Below, piece after piece: positions 28,024-36,711 of a stretch of 64,000 nt of DNA; within the stretch, counting starts at the first letter, position 1; every line of letters begins with the position of its first letter. The notes beneath the pieces were generated by a model that did not search any database, was not told the origin of the DNA, and saw only the letters and a list, made by a program, of their open reading frames with translations. Made by a program: the position numbers and the translations under genes. The DNA comes from Streptomyces caatingaensis (lineage in GTDB: Bacteria > Actinomycetota > Actinomycetes > Streptomycetales > Streptomycetaceae): NCBI RefSeq assembly GCF_001187435.1, contig NZ_LFXA01000015.1, positions 1 through 64,000 of the forward strand, read 5' to 3'.

Positions 28024-28941
28024 ATGGCCGGTCCCGCCTTCCGCGCCGCCGCCGTCCGAGTGCGCACCCCTGCCACCAGCGCGAACCTCGGTCCCGGCTT
28101 CGACGCCCTCGGTCTGTCCCTGGGCCTTTACGACGACGTCGTCGTCCGGGTGGCCGAATCCGGGCTGCACATCGACATCGCCGGCGAGGGCGCCGATTCC
28201 CTCCCGCGCGACGAGAGCCACCTGCTCGTACGGTCCCTGCGCACCACGTTCGACCTGCTGGGCGGCCAGCCGCGCGGCCTCGAGGTGGTCTGCGCCAACC
28301 GCATTCCGCACGGCCGGGGCCTGGGCTCGTCGGCCGCCGCGATCTGCGCGGGGATCGTGGCCGCCCGGGCGGTGACGATAGGCGGGGCCGAGCGGCTCGA
28401 CGAGCGGGCGATGCTGGAGCTGGCCACCGAGATCGAGGGCCACCCCGACAACGTCGCCGCGTGTCTGCTCGGCGGTTTCACCCTGGCCTGGACGGACGGG
28501 GGCGCGGCCCGGGCCATTCGGATGGACCCGGCCGGTTCCATCGTTCCGGTGGTCTTCGTCCCCGGCCGCCCGGTCGCCACCGAGACCGCGCGGGGGCTGC
28601 TGCCGCGGCAGGTCCCCCACGTGGACGCCGCGGCCAACGCGGGCCGGGCCGCGCTGCTGGTCGAGGCGCTGACCCGGCGTCCGGAGCTGCTGCTGCCGGC
28701 CACCGAGGACCGGCTCCACCAGGAGTACCGCGCCCCGGCGATGCCGGAGAGCGTGGCCCTGGTCAACCGGCTGCGGGCGGACGGTGTGCCCGCGGTCGTC
28801 TCCGGCGCGGGCCCCACGGTGCTCGCGCTGGTCGAGGACGGCGCGGCCGACAAGGTCGCGCGGCTGGCGGGCGAGGGATGGGCGGCCAACCGGCTGGCCC
28901 TCGACGCCGGGGGGACGAGCGTGCTGCCGCTCGCCGCGTGA
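28024..28941 (+). CDS. thrB: Homoserine kinase
   Basis: GHMP-family kinase phosphorylating homoserine with ATP. The 305-residue product shows the N-terminal VRVRTPATSANLGPGFDALG, the ATP-binding GHMP motif IPHGRGLGSSAAAICAG near residue 95, and the late glycine-rich motif VVSGAGPTVLAL. ATG 28024 lies about 8 bases after AAGGAGAG. It supplies phosphohomoserine to ThrC encoded just upstream. Confidence 0.96.
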   Translation: MAGPAFRAAAVRVRTPATSANLGPGFDALGLSLGLYDDVVVRVAESGLHIDIAGEGADSLPRDESHLLVRSLRTTFDLLGGQPRGLEVVCANRIPHGRGLGSSAAAICAGIVAARAVTIGGAERLDERAMLELATEIEGHPDNVAACLLGGFTLAWTDGGAARAIRMDPAGSIVPVVFVPGRPVATETARGLLPRQVPHVDAAANAGRAALLVEALTRRPELLLPATEDRLHQEYRAPAMPESVALVNRLRADGVPAVVSGAGPTVLALVEDGAADKVARLAGEGWAANRLALDAGGTSVLPLAA

Positions 28942-29360
28942 GTCAGGGGCGGCGGCGGCCCGGGCGGGCCGGTCGCCGGAGAAGGCGCCGCGGAAACACG
29001 GTTGCCGGTCTTTGAGAGGGGGAATGTTTGTGGGATCCGGTAGTGTTAACCTCAAGTCTGCACCCGAAGCCACATCGGCTCGGTGCTCTGTGTCCCGATC
29101 AGGGACCGCTTTTCTTCCGGGAGCCTCCCAGACTGCCTGAGCAGATTCGAGCACGCTCCGGAATCGGCGTGGGCGACATGAGTGAAGCGATGCGTCTTGT
29201 TCTTCACTGATTCCTTCACGTCGGCATCAATGCACTGATTCCTCCGCCGTACCGCGGCGGACCACCGCCCCGGCCCGGTCCGCAAGCAGACCGCAGCCGG
29301 ACAGCACAACCGGTCGCCGAGCCAGACAGGCCGACGCCCGCTCCAGGGAAGGACCCCTTC
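28942..29360 (+). promoter_or_regulatory. Long rho leader region
   Basis: There are 419 bases between thrB and rho with no ORF of coding character. TAGTGTTAAC at 29041 looks like a -10 region, leaving a leader of roughly 300 nt; no good -35 is seen at normal spacing. The leader is less GC-rich around 29160-29240 and contains short inverted repeats. A long leader would suit the autogenous attenuation known for rho genes of other bacteria, but nothing here proves it. Confidence 0.4.
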
Positions 29361-31364
29361 GTGAGCGACACCACCGATCTGATGGGCGTGAACGCCGCCG
29401 GCACTGACAAGAGTGCCTCCGCGCCCGCCACGGACGCTCCCGCCGCGCCTGCCACCGGTGCTGCCGCCGCCCCGCGGCGGCGCCGCTCGGGCACGGGCCT
29501 CGACGCCATGGTGCTGGCCGAGCTCCAGCAGCTCGCCTCCAGCCTTGGCATCAAGGGCACCGCGCGGATGCGCAAAGGCCAGCTGATCGAGGTCATCAAG
29601 GAGAGGCAGGCCGCCTCCGGCGGCGCCGCCAAGCCCGCGGCCGAGCAGCCCGCGGAAGCCCCGGCGGAGAAGCCGAAGCGCCGCGCGACCTCGCGGGCGC
29701 GCACCGGCGAGGGCGCGGACGGGAAAGCCCCCGCCGAGCAGGCCGCGGCCCAGCAGCAGATCGAGATCCCGGGCCAGGGCGGCGGCGACGAGGCGCCGGC
29801 CGGCGAGCGCCGCCGCCGCCGGGCCACCGCGCCCGCGGGCAGCCCGGAGGGCACCGAGGCGCGCGCCGAGGCCCGTACCGAGACCCGCGGGGAGGCCCGT
29901 ACCGAGGTGCTCACCTCGGACAAGCCCGAGGCGGAGGCCGACGGCGGCCGCAAGGGCGACCGCCAGGACCGCGGCGAGCGCGGCCAGAAGGGCGACCGCC
30001 GCGAGCGCGGTCAGCGCGACCGCCGCGGCCGCGGCGAGGAGGGCGCGGGCCAGCAGGCCGGCGGCCGCCAGCAGCGCGAGCGCGCCGGCCGCGCCGAGCA
30101 GGGCCCGCAGGACGAGGACGAGTTCGAGGGCGGACGCCGGGGCCGCCGCGGCCGCTACCGCGACCGCCGGGGCCGCCGCGGCCGCGACGACTTCGCGGGC
30201 GAGCCGCAGCTGTCCGAGGACGACGTCCTGATCCCCGTCGCGGGCATCCTCGACATCCTCGACAACTACGCCTTCATCCGGACCTCCGGCTACCTGCCCG
30301 GTCCCAACGACGTCTACGTCTCCCTCGCCCAGGTCCGCAAGAACGGCCTGCGCAAGGGCGACCACGTCACCGGCGCGGTGCGCCAGCCCAAGGACGGCGA
30401 GCGCCGCGAGAAGTTCAACGCCCTCGTGCGCCTCGACTCGGTGAACGGCATGGCGCCCGAAACCGGCCGCGGGCGGCCCGAGTTCCACAAGCTGACCCCG
30501 CTCTACCCGCAGGACAGGCTGCGGTTGGAGACCGACCCGGGCGTGCTGACGACCCGGATCATCGACCTCGTCGCGCCCATCGGCAAGGGCCAGCGCGGTC
30601 TGATCGTGGCCCCGCCGAAGACCGGCAAGACCATGATCATGCAGGCGATCGCCAACGCGATCACCACCAACAACCCCGAGTGCCACCTGATGGTCGTCCT
30701 GGTCGACGAGCGTCCGGAAGAGGTCACCGACATGCAGCGGTCGGTCAAGGGCGAGGTCATCTCCTCGACCTTCGACCGCCCGGCCGAGGACCACACCACC
30801 GTCGCCGAGCTGGCCATCGAGCGCGCCAAGCGCCTCGTCGAGCTGGGTCACGACGTGGTCGTCCTGCTCGACTCCATCACCCGCCTGGGCCGCGCGTACA
30901 ACCTGGCCGCCCCGGCGTCCGGGCGCATCCTGTCCGGTGGTGTCGACTCGACCGCGCTCTACCCGCCGAAGAAGTTCTTCGGCGCCGCGCGCAACATCGA
31001 GGACGGCGGCTCGCTGACCATCCTGGCCACCGCGCTGGTCGAGACCGGCTCGCGGATGGACGAGGTGATCTTCGAGGAGTTCAAGGGCACCGGCAACATG
31101 GAGCTCAAGCTCGACCGGAAGCTCGCCGACAAGCGCATCTTCCCCGCGGTGGACGTCGACCCGTCCAGCACCCGCAAGGAGGAGATCCTGCTCGGCGCCG
31201 ACGAGCTGTCCATCGTCTGGAAGCTCCGCCGCGTGCTGCACGCGCTGGACTCCCAGCAGGCCATCGAGCTGCTCCTCGACAAGATGAAGCAGACGAAGTC
31301 CAACGCCGAGTTCCTGATGCAGATCGCCAAGACGGCGCCCGCGCCGGGCAACGGCAACGACTGA
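29361..31364 (+). CDS. rho: Transcription termination factor Rho
   Basis: Hexameric RNA helicase that ends transcription. This 667-residue form has the actinobacterial layout: an N-terminal Rho-N helix domain (LDAMVLAELQQLASSLGIKG, RKGQLIEVIKER), a roughly 180-residue insert extremely rich in Arg, Gly, Glu and Asp, an RNA-binding cold-shock fold (AGILDILDNYAFIRTSGYLPG), then a RecA-like ATPase with IVAPPKTGKTMIMQ (Walker A), VVLLDSITRLGRAYN (Walker B, R loop region) and GGVDSTALYPPKKFFG. GTG 29361 follows AAGGACC. The basic insert is typical of high-GC actinobacteria and probably gives extra RNA binding. Confidence 0.97.
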   Translation: MSDTTDLMGVNAAGTDKSASAPATDAPAAPATGAAAAPRRRRSGTGLDAMVLAELQQLASSLGIKGTARMRKGQLIEVIKERQAASGGAAKPAAEQPAEAPAEKPKRRATSRARTGEGADGKAPAEQAAAQQQIEIPGQGGGDEAPAGERRRRRATAPAGSPEGTEARAEARTETRGEARTEVLTSDKPEAEADGGRKGDRQDRGERGQKGDRRERGQRDRRGRGEEGAGQQAGGRQQRERAGRAEQGPQDEDEFEGGRRGRRGRYRDRRGRRGRDDFAGEPQLSEDDVLIPVAGILDILDNYAFIRTSGYLPGPNDVYVSLAQVRKNGLRKGDHVTGAVRQPKDGERREKFNALVRLDSVNGMAPETGRGRPEFHKLTPLYPQDRLRLETDPGVLTTRIIDLVAPIGKGQRGLIVAPPKTGKTMIMQAIANAITTNNPECHLMVVLVDERPEEVTDMQRSVKGEVISSTFDRPAEDHTTVAELAIERAKRLVELGHDVVVLLDSITRLGRAYNLAAPASGRILSGGVDSTALYPPKKFFGAARNIEDGGSLTILATALVETGSRMDEVIFEEFKGTGNMELKLDRKLADKRIFPAVDVDPSSTRKEEILLGADELSIVWKLRRVLHALDSQQAIELLLDKMKQTKSNAEFLMQIAKTAPAPGNGND

Positions 31365-31373
31365 CGGTCCGCG

Positions 31374-31420
31374 AAAAGGCGGAACCCCCTCCCGCACCGC
31401 GGGAGGGGGTTCCGCCTTTT
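31374..31420 (+). terminator. Terminator after rho
   Basis: AAAAGGCGGAACCCCCTCCC pairs with GGGAGGGGGTTCCGCCTTTT around a tiny loop, ten bases after the rho stop. The T run at the 3' arm makes this a classic intrinsic terminator, the strongest in the window. Confidence 0.93.
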
Positions 31421-31684
31421 CGCCGTCGTGATCTTGTCGAGTCCTCCCCGTGACCTTCTGAGACTTCCGCCACAGGGGCACCGCCCGGCGCATGCCCCAG
31501 CAAGTCCGTCGAAACGGGCGAAAACGCAGGTCGCGGGGGGTGCGGCCGAGATCCGGGCGCGGCGGTTTCCCGCCGGTTCCTAAGAAAGCCCTCACACGGC
31601 CCCGTGCAACCCTGTCGCAGACCTCGCCGTCTGAGTTCCACGACGGCAGGGGGGAAGCCGAACCAGCGGAGGACTGAGGAAGGT
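31421..31684. other. Intergenic region before the LCP gene
   Basis: With the terminator this gap is about 320 bases. It holds no ORF with coding character. The LCP promoter should lie here, and a GGAGGACTGAGGAAGG purine stretch before ATG 31685 is its ribosome site. Confidence 0.4.
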
Positions 31685-32800
31685 ATGGCGGACGAGAGCA
31701 GGGGTACGAGGGCCGGCGGGCGCCGCCGGCGTCCCGGCGGGCCCCGTGGCCGCCGGCGCAAGCCCCGCGAGCGCCGCAAGGGCTGGCGAATAGCCCTCTG
31801 GACGACCACGGCGCTGGTCGTCCTGGGCGGCTCCGGCATCGGCTACGCCTACTTCAAGCTCAACGGCAACCTGCACGGCGTCGACATCAACTCCGCGCTC
31901 GGCACCGACCGCCCCGACAACGTGGACAACGGCTCGCAGGACATCCTCGTCCTCGGCTCCGACTCGCGGGCCGGCGCCAACGGCCAGTACGGCCGCGACG
32001 AGGGCAGCGCCCGCTCCGACACCGCGATGATCGTCCACGTCTACGCGGGCCACAAGAAGGCCAGCGTCGTCAGCATCCCGCGCGACACCATGGTTCCCCG
32101 CCCCGAGTGCCGGACCCGCGACGGCAAGGTCAGCCCGGCCGTCCGGCGCGCCCAGTTCAACGACGCCTACTCGGTGGGCGGCGCGGTCTGCGCGGTCAAG
32201 ACCGTCGAGGCCATGACCGGCATCCGCATGGACCACTACCTCGAAGTGGACTTCGCCGGCTTCCAGAAGCTCATCGACAAGCTCGGCGGCGTCGAGGTCA
32301 CCACCACCAGGCCCATCCGCGACAAGTGGAGCCACCTGAACCTGCCCGCGGGCACCCACCGGCTCGACGGCGAGCAGTCCCTGGGGCTGGTGCGCACCCG
32401 GCACGGCGTGGGCGACGGCAGCGACCTGGGCCGCATCAAGCTCCAGCAGGCGTTCATCAAGGCGCTCATCGACCAGGTCAAGTCCGTCGGCCTGTTCACC
32501 AACCCCGCCAAGCTCTACGGGATCGCCGACACCGCCACCAAGGCGCTGACCACCGACTCCGAGCTGGCCTCGGTCGACAAGCTGCTCTCCTTCGCCAACG
32601 GCCTCAAGGGGATCGGCTCGGGGGACATGCACATGACCACCCTCCCGGTGGGCCCCGACCTGCTCGACAAGAACCGCGTCGCCCCCCTGCCCCAGGCCAA
32701 GCAGGTCTGGAAGGCGCTCCACGACGACCGGCCCATCCCCGAGTCCGCCCTCAAGGACGGCGAGGGGACGAAGACCGACGCCGACGGCGTGGTCAGGTAG
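31685..32800 (+). CDS. LytR-CpsA-Psr (LCP) family wall-polymer ligase
   Basis: A membrane protein of 371 residues that attaches lipid-linked glycopolymers to peptidoglycan. A very basic cytoplasmic start (GGRRRRPGGPRGRRRKPRER) precedes one transmembrane helix (residues 36-58). The extracellular LCP domain shows ILVLGSDSRAGA, RSDTAMIVHV, SVVSIPRDTMV and LVRTRHGVGDGSDLGR with the Arg/Asp residues that bind the polyprenyl pyrophosphate. The WecA/TagO-like transferase gene at 38105 could make a precursor for such polymers. Confidence 0.93.
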   Translation: MADESRGTRAGGRRRRPGGPRGRRRKPRERRKGWRIALWTTTALVVLGGSGIGYAYFKLNGNLHGVDINSALGTDRPDNVDNGSQDILVLGSDSRAGANGQYGRDEGSARSDTAMIVHVYAGHKKASVVSIPRDTMVPRPECRTRDGKVSPAVRRAQFNDAYSVGGAVCAVKTVEAMTGIRMDHYLEVDFAGFQKLIDKLGGVEVTTTRPIRDKWSHLNLPAGTHRLDGEQSLGLVRTRHGVGDGSDLGRIKLQQAFIKALIDQVKSVGLFTNPAKLYGIADTATKALTTDSELASVDKLLSFANGLKGIGSGDMHMTTLPVGPDLLDKNRVAPLPQAKQVWKALHDDRPIPESALKDGEGTKTDADGVVR

Positions 32801-32946
32801 CGGCCCCCGGGGCCCCGGGAATACCGGGCCCCCACCCCCGGTTTTGGGGGATACGGCCAGGACTGGCAGACTGGTACGTCGGCCCCGGTTCACGGGGGGG
32901 CAATCCCGCCCCTCGACCCGGTGCCCTCCCGAAACTAGGAGAACCC

Positions 32947-33171
32947 TTGAAGCGCGACATCCACCCGGAGTACGTCGAGACCCAGGTCAGCTGCACCTGC
33001 GGCAACTCGTTCACCACCCGGAGCACCATCGCCGGCGGCACCATCCGTGCCGAGGTCTGCTCCGCGTGCCACCCGTTCTACACGGGCAAGCAGAAGATCC
33101 TCGACACCGGTGGCCGTGTGGCGCGGTTCGAGGCCCGCTTCGGCAAGAACGCCGGGTCCGCCAAGAAGTAG
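32947..33171 (+). CDS. rpmE: Ribosomal protein L31 (zinc form)
   Basis: A 74-residue large-subunit protein. Cys16, Cys18, Cys38 and Cys41 (SCTCGN, VCSACH) form the zinc-ribbon of the C+ type L31; actinomycetes often have a zinc-free paralogue induced by zinc starvation elsewhere. The start is a TTG at 32947 behind TAGGAG, chosen because the protein begins KRDIHPEYVET as in homologues. Confidence 0.96.
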   Translation: MKRDIHPEYVETQVSCTCGNSFTTRSTIAGGTIRAEVCSACHPFYTGKQKILDTGGRVARFEARFGKNAGSAKK

Positions 33172-33272
33172 CGGCCCGCTCGCGCCGGTCGGCCCTTCCC
33201 CGCGTGCCGGGGGAGGGCCGCACCGGCGCTTTGTCGTCCAGCAGGTCCGTCCGTTTCTCACAGGGAATCAAG

Positions 33273-34349
33273 ATGTTCGAGGCAGTCGAGGAACTGGTCG
33301 GCGAGCACGCCGACCTCGAGCAGCGGCTCGCCGACCCCGCCGTCCACGCGGACCAGGCGAACGCCCGCAAGCTCAACAAGCGCTACGCCGAGCTGACCCC
33401 GATCGTCGGCACCTACCGCTCCTGGAAGCGGGCCGGCGACGACATCGAGACCGCCCGCGAGTTCGCCGCGGACGACCCCGACTTCGCCGCCGAGGTCAAG
33501 GAGCTGGAGAAGCAGCGCGAGGAGCTCACCGAGAAGCTCCGCCTGCTGCTCGTCCCCCGCGACCCCAGTGACGACAAGGACGTCATCCTGGAGATCAAGG
33601 CCGGCGCCGGCGGCGACGAGTCCGCCCTCTTCGCCGGCGACCTGCTCCGGATGTACCTGCGCTACGCCGAGCGCGTCGGCTGGAAGACCGAGATCATCGA
33701 CTCCACCGAGTCCGAGCTCGGCGGCTACAAGGACGTCCAGGTCGCGGTCAAGACCAAGGGCAACGTCACCCCCGAGCCCGGCCAGGGCGTCTGGGCCCGG
33801 CTGAAGTACGAGGGCGGCGTGCACCGCGTCCAGCGCGTGCCGGCCACCGAATCCCAGGGCCGCATCCACACCTCCGCCGCCGGCGTGCTCGTCACGCCCG
33901 AGGCCGAGGAGATCGACATCGAGATCAACCCCAACGACCTGCGCATCGACGTCTACCGCTCGTCCGGCCCCGGCGGCCAGTCCGTCAACACCACCGACTC
34001 GGCCGTGCGCATCACGCACCTGCCGACCGGTGTCGTGGCCTCCTGCCAGAACGAGAAGAGCCAGCTCCAGAACAAGGAGCAGGCCCTGCGCATCCTCCGC
34101 TCCCGGCTGCTCGCCGCCGCCCAGGAGAAGGCCGAGGCCGAGGCCGCCGACGCCCGCCGCAGCCAGGTGCGCACCGTGGACCGGTCCGAGAAGATCCGGA
34201 CCTACAACTTCCCGGAAAACCGCATCTCGGACCACCGCGTCGGTTTCAAGGCGTACAACTTGGACCAGGTGCTCGACGGGGACCTCGACGCGGTCATCCA
34301 GGCGTGCGTCGACGCCGACTCGGCGGCCAAGCTCGCCGCCACCCAGTAA
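33273..34349 (+). CDS. prfA: Peptide chain release factor 1
   Basis: Recognises UAA/UAG in the ribosome and triggers peptide release. It is full length at 358 residues. The GGQ loop (SSGPGGQSVNTTDSAVRITH) near residue 230 is the catalytic part, and the codon-recognition region shows the RF1-type PATESQGRIHTSAAGV. Its Gln is the methylation target of PrmC, encoded 72 bp downstream. Confidence 0.97.
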   Translation: MFEAVEELVGEHADLEQRLADPAVHADQANARKLNKRYAELTPIVGTYRSWKRAGDDIETAREFAADDPDFAAEVKELEKQREELTEKLRLLLVPRDPSDDKDVILEIKAGAGGDESALFAGDLLRMYLRYAERVGWKTEIIDSTESELGGYKDVQVAVKTKGNVTPEPGQGVWARLKYEGGVHRVQRVPATESQGRIHTSAAGVLVTPEAEEIDIEINPNDLRIDVYRSSGPGGQSVNTTDSAVRITHLPTGVVASCQNEKSQLQNKEQALRILRSRLLAAAQEKAEAEAADARRSQVRTVDRSEKIRTYNFPENRISDHRVGFKAYNLDQVLDGDLDAVIQACVDADSAAKLAATQ

Positions 34350-34421
34350 CCCGCGCACCCCGCGCACGGAGCGTACGGAACCCCAGGAGACCGGCATGGA
34401 GCGCTACAGGAGGAAGGCCCA

Positions 34422-35267
34422 GTGAACCTGCTGCTCGCCGAGGTGGCCCAGGCCACCCAGCGGCTGGCCGACGCCGGCGTGCCCTCCCCGCGCTTCGACG
34501 CGGAGGAGCTCGCCGCCTTCGTCCACGGCGTCAAACGCGGCGAACTCCACCTCGTCGCCGACGCCGACTTCGACGCGCGCTACTGGGAGGCCGTCGCGCG
34601 CCGCGAGGCCCGCGAACCGCTCCAGCACATCACCGGCCGCGCCTTCTTCCGCTACCTGGAACTCCAGGTCGGCCCCGGGGTGTTCGTGCCCCGGCCCGAG
34701 ACCGAGTCGGTCGTCGGCTGGGCCATAGACGCCGTGCGCGCCATGGACGTCGTCGAGCCGCTCATCGTCGACCTGTGCACCGGCTCCGGGGCCATCGCCC
34801 TGGCCCTCGCCCAGGAGGTGCCCCGCTCCCGGGTGCACGCCGTCGAGCTGGACGAGACCGCCCTGTCCTGGGCGCGCAAGAACGTCGAGGGCTCGCGCGT
34901 CCAGCTGCACCACGGGGACGCGCTCACCGCGCTCCCCGAGCTCGACGGCCAGGTCGACCTGGTCGTCAGCAACCCGCCGTACATCCCGCTCACCGAGTGG
35001 GAGTACGTCGCCCCCGAGGCCCGCGACCACGACCCGCAGCTCGCCCTGTTCTCCGGCGAGGACGGCCTCGACACCATCCGCGGCCTGGAGCGCACCGCCC
35101 ACCGGCTGCTGCGCCCCGGCGGCGTCGTCGTCATCGAGCACGCCGACACCCAGGGCGGCCAGGTGCCGTGGATCTTCACCGAGGAGCGGGGCTGGGCCGA
35201 CGCGGCCGACCACCCCGACCTCAACAACCGCCCCCGGTTCGCGACGGCCCGGAAGGCGATGCCGTGA
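34422..35267 (+). CDS. prmC: Release factor glutamine methyltransferase PrmC
   Basis: Methylates the Gln of the GGQ motif in release factors. The 281-residue product has an N-terminal helical domain, the SAM motif VDLCTGSGAIALALAQE near residue 120, and the amide-recognition motif SNPPYIP near 185. The GTG is preceded by AGGAGG. It follows prfA, the gene of its substrate. Confidence 0.96.
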   Translation: MNLLLAEVAQATQRLADAGVPSPRFDAEELAAFVHGVKRGELHLVADADFDARYWEAVARREAREPLQHITGRAFFRYLELQVGPGVFVPRPETESVVGWAIDAVRAMDVVEPLIVDLCTGSGAIALALAQEVPRSRVHAVELDETALSWARKNVEGSRVQLHHGDALTALPELDGQVDLVVSNPPYIPLTEWEYVAPEARDHDPQLALFSGEDGLDTIRGLERTAHRLLRPGGVVVIEHADTQGGQVPWIFTEERGWADAADHPDLNNRPRFATARKAMP

Positions 35268-35340
35268 CGACGGCGACCACCGCGTCCTCCCGGGGGACGC
35301 ACCCCGCTCACACAGACATCCCGTTCGAGGAGGTTGGCTA

Positions 35341-35988
35341 ATGGCTCGGCGATACGACTGCGGCGACGCGACCGACCGCAGGACCGGTCTGCGCGAGGCG
35401 GCCGCCGCGGTCCGCCGCGGCGAGCTGGTCGTGCTGCCCACCGACACCGTGTACGGCATCGGTGCGGACGCCTTCAGCCGCGAGGCCGTCGGGGACCTCC
35501 TGGCGGCCAAGGGCCGCGGCCGGGGCATGCCCTCGCCCGTCCTCGTCGGCTCCCCCAACACCCTGCACGGGCTCGTCACCGACTTCTCCGAGCAGGCCTG
35601 GGAGCTCGTCGACGCCTTCTGGCCCGGCGCGCTCACCCTGGTCGCCAACCACCAGCCCTCGCTGACCTGGGACCTGGGCGAGACCCGCGGCACCGTCGCC
35701 ATCCGCATGCCCCTGCACCCGGTCGCCATCGAGCTGCTCACCGAGTTCGGCCCCATGGCCGTCTCCAGCGCCAACCTCACCGGCCACCCGGCCCCGCAGA
35801 CCTGCGACGCCGCCCAGGAGATGCTCGGCGACTCCGTCTCCGTCTACCTCGACGGCGGCCCCACCCCGGCCGACGTGCCGTCCTCCATCGTCGACGTCAC
35901 CGGCAAGGTCCCCGTGCTGCTGCGCGCCGGCGCGATCAGCGCCGAGCAGCTCCGCGAGGTGGTACCCGACCTCGAGGTGGCGAATTGA
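35341..35988 (+). CDS. L-threonylcarbamoyladenylate synthase (TsaC/Sua5 family)
   Basis: Makes threonylcarbamoyl-AMP from threonine, bicarbonate and ATP for the t6A modification of ANN-decoding tRNAs. The 215-residue YrdC-fold protein shows VLPTDTVYGIGADAFS, KGRGRGMPSPVLVG (basic motif), and PMAVSSANLTGHPA. It lacks the extra C-terminal Sua5 domain. Gene order prmC-tsaC-phosphatase is tightly packed; its TGA overlaps the TTG start of the next gene. Confidence 0.93.
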   Translation: MARRYDCGDATDRRTGLREAAAAVRRGELVVLPTDTVYGIGADAFSREAVGDLLAAKGRGRGMPSPVLVGSPNTLHGLVTDFSEQAWELVDAFWPGALTLVANHQPSLTWDLGETRGTVAIRMPLHPVAIELLTEFGPMAVSSANLTGHPAPQTCDAAQEMLGDSVSVYLDGGPTPADVPSSIVDVTGKVPVLLRAGAISAEQLREVVPDLEVAN

Positions 35989-36647
35989 TCGCCCCGCAGG
36001 GGCGTGGCATAGCGGGACCGGAGACGAGCACCGACATCTTCCGCATCCTCCACGTCAGCACCGGCAACGTCTGCCGCTCGCCCATCACCGAGCGGCTGAC
36101 CCGCCATGCCCTGACGGAGCGCCTGGGCGACCCGGGCGCCGGCGGCCTGGTGGTGGAGAGCGCGGGCACCTGGGGCCACGAGGGCGCGCCCATGGAGGCG
36201 CACGCGGCCACCGTGCTCGCCGACTTCGGCGCCGACGCCCACGGCTTCATGGGCCGGGAGCTGCTGGACGAGCACGTCATCCGCGCCGACCTGGTCCTCA
36301 CGGCCACCCGCGACCACCGCGCCCAGGTCATCTCCATGGGCCACTCGGCGGGCCTGCGCACCTTCACGCTCAAGGAGTTCACCCGGCTGGTGCGGGCCAT
36401 CGACCCGGTGACGCTGCCCGACCCGGTCCGCCCCGGCGGGGTGGTCGCCCGGGCCCGGGCCCTGGTCCAGGCCGCGGCCGCGCTGCGCGGCTGGCTGCTG
36501 GCGCCGGACGCGGAGGCCGACGAGGTCCTCGACCCCTACGGCGCGCCGATCACCTTCTTCCGCTCCATCGGGGACGAGATCAACCAGGCGCTCGACCCGG
36601 TCCTCACCGCGCTCACCGGCATCCCGGCCGACCGGCACCCTGCGTAG
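35985..36647 (+). CDS. Low-molecular-weight tyrosine-phosphatase-like protein, nucleophile replaced
   Basis: A 220-residue protein with the LMW-PTP fold: IFRILHVSTGNVCRSPITERL near the N-terminus, then VESAGTWGHEGAPMEAHA, and late motif AIDPVTLPDPV in place of the usual DPY/DP segment. In active LMW-PTPs the loop reads C-x-G-N-x-C-R-S; here the first Cys, the nucleophile, is Ser (VSTGNVCRS). It may therefore be inactive, or act as a binding or sensor protein. The start TTG 35985 overlaps the tsaC-type gene stop. I recall similar Ser versions in other streptomycetes. Confidence 0.85.
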   Translation: MIAPQGRGIAGPETSTDIFRILHVSTGNVCRSPITERLTRHALTERLGDPGAGGLVVESAGTWGHEGAPMEAHAATVLADFGADAHGFMGRELLDEHVIRADLVLTATRDHRAQVISMGHSAGLRTFTLKEFTRLVRAIDPVTLPDPVRPGGVVARARALVQAAAALRGWLLAPDAEADEVLDPYGAPITFFRSIGDEINQALDPVLTALTGIPADRHPA

Positions 36648-36711
36648 CCTCGGGCGCGGGCCTACATTGGGTGGTGAGCACGGCTCACCCGCCCACCGCA
36701 CGGAGCCCGCG

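Noticed and set aside
28942..29360. Rho leader considered as a known riboswitch class
   Set aside because: No conserved riboswitch core that I recognise; only a long leader can be claimed.
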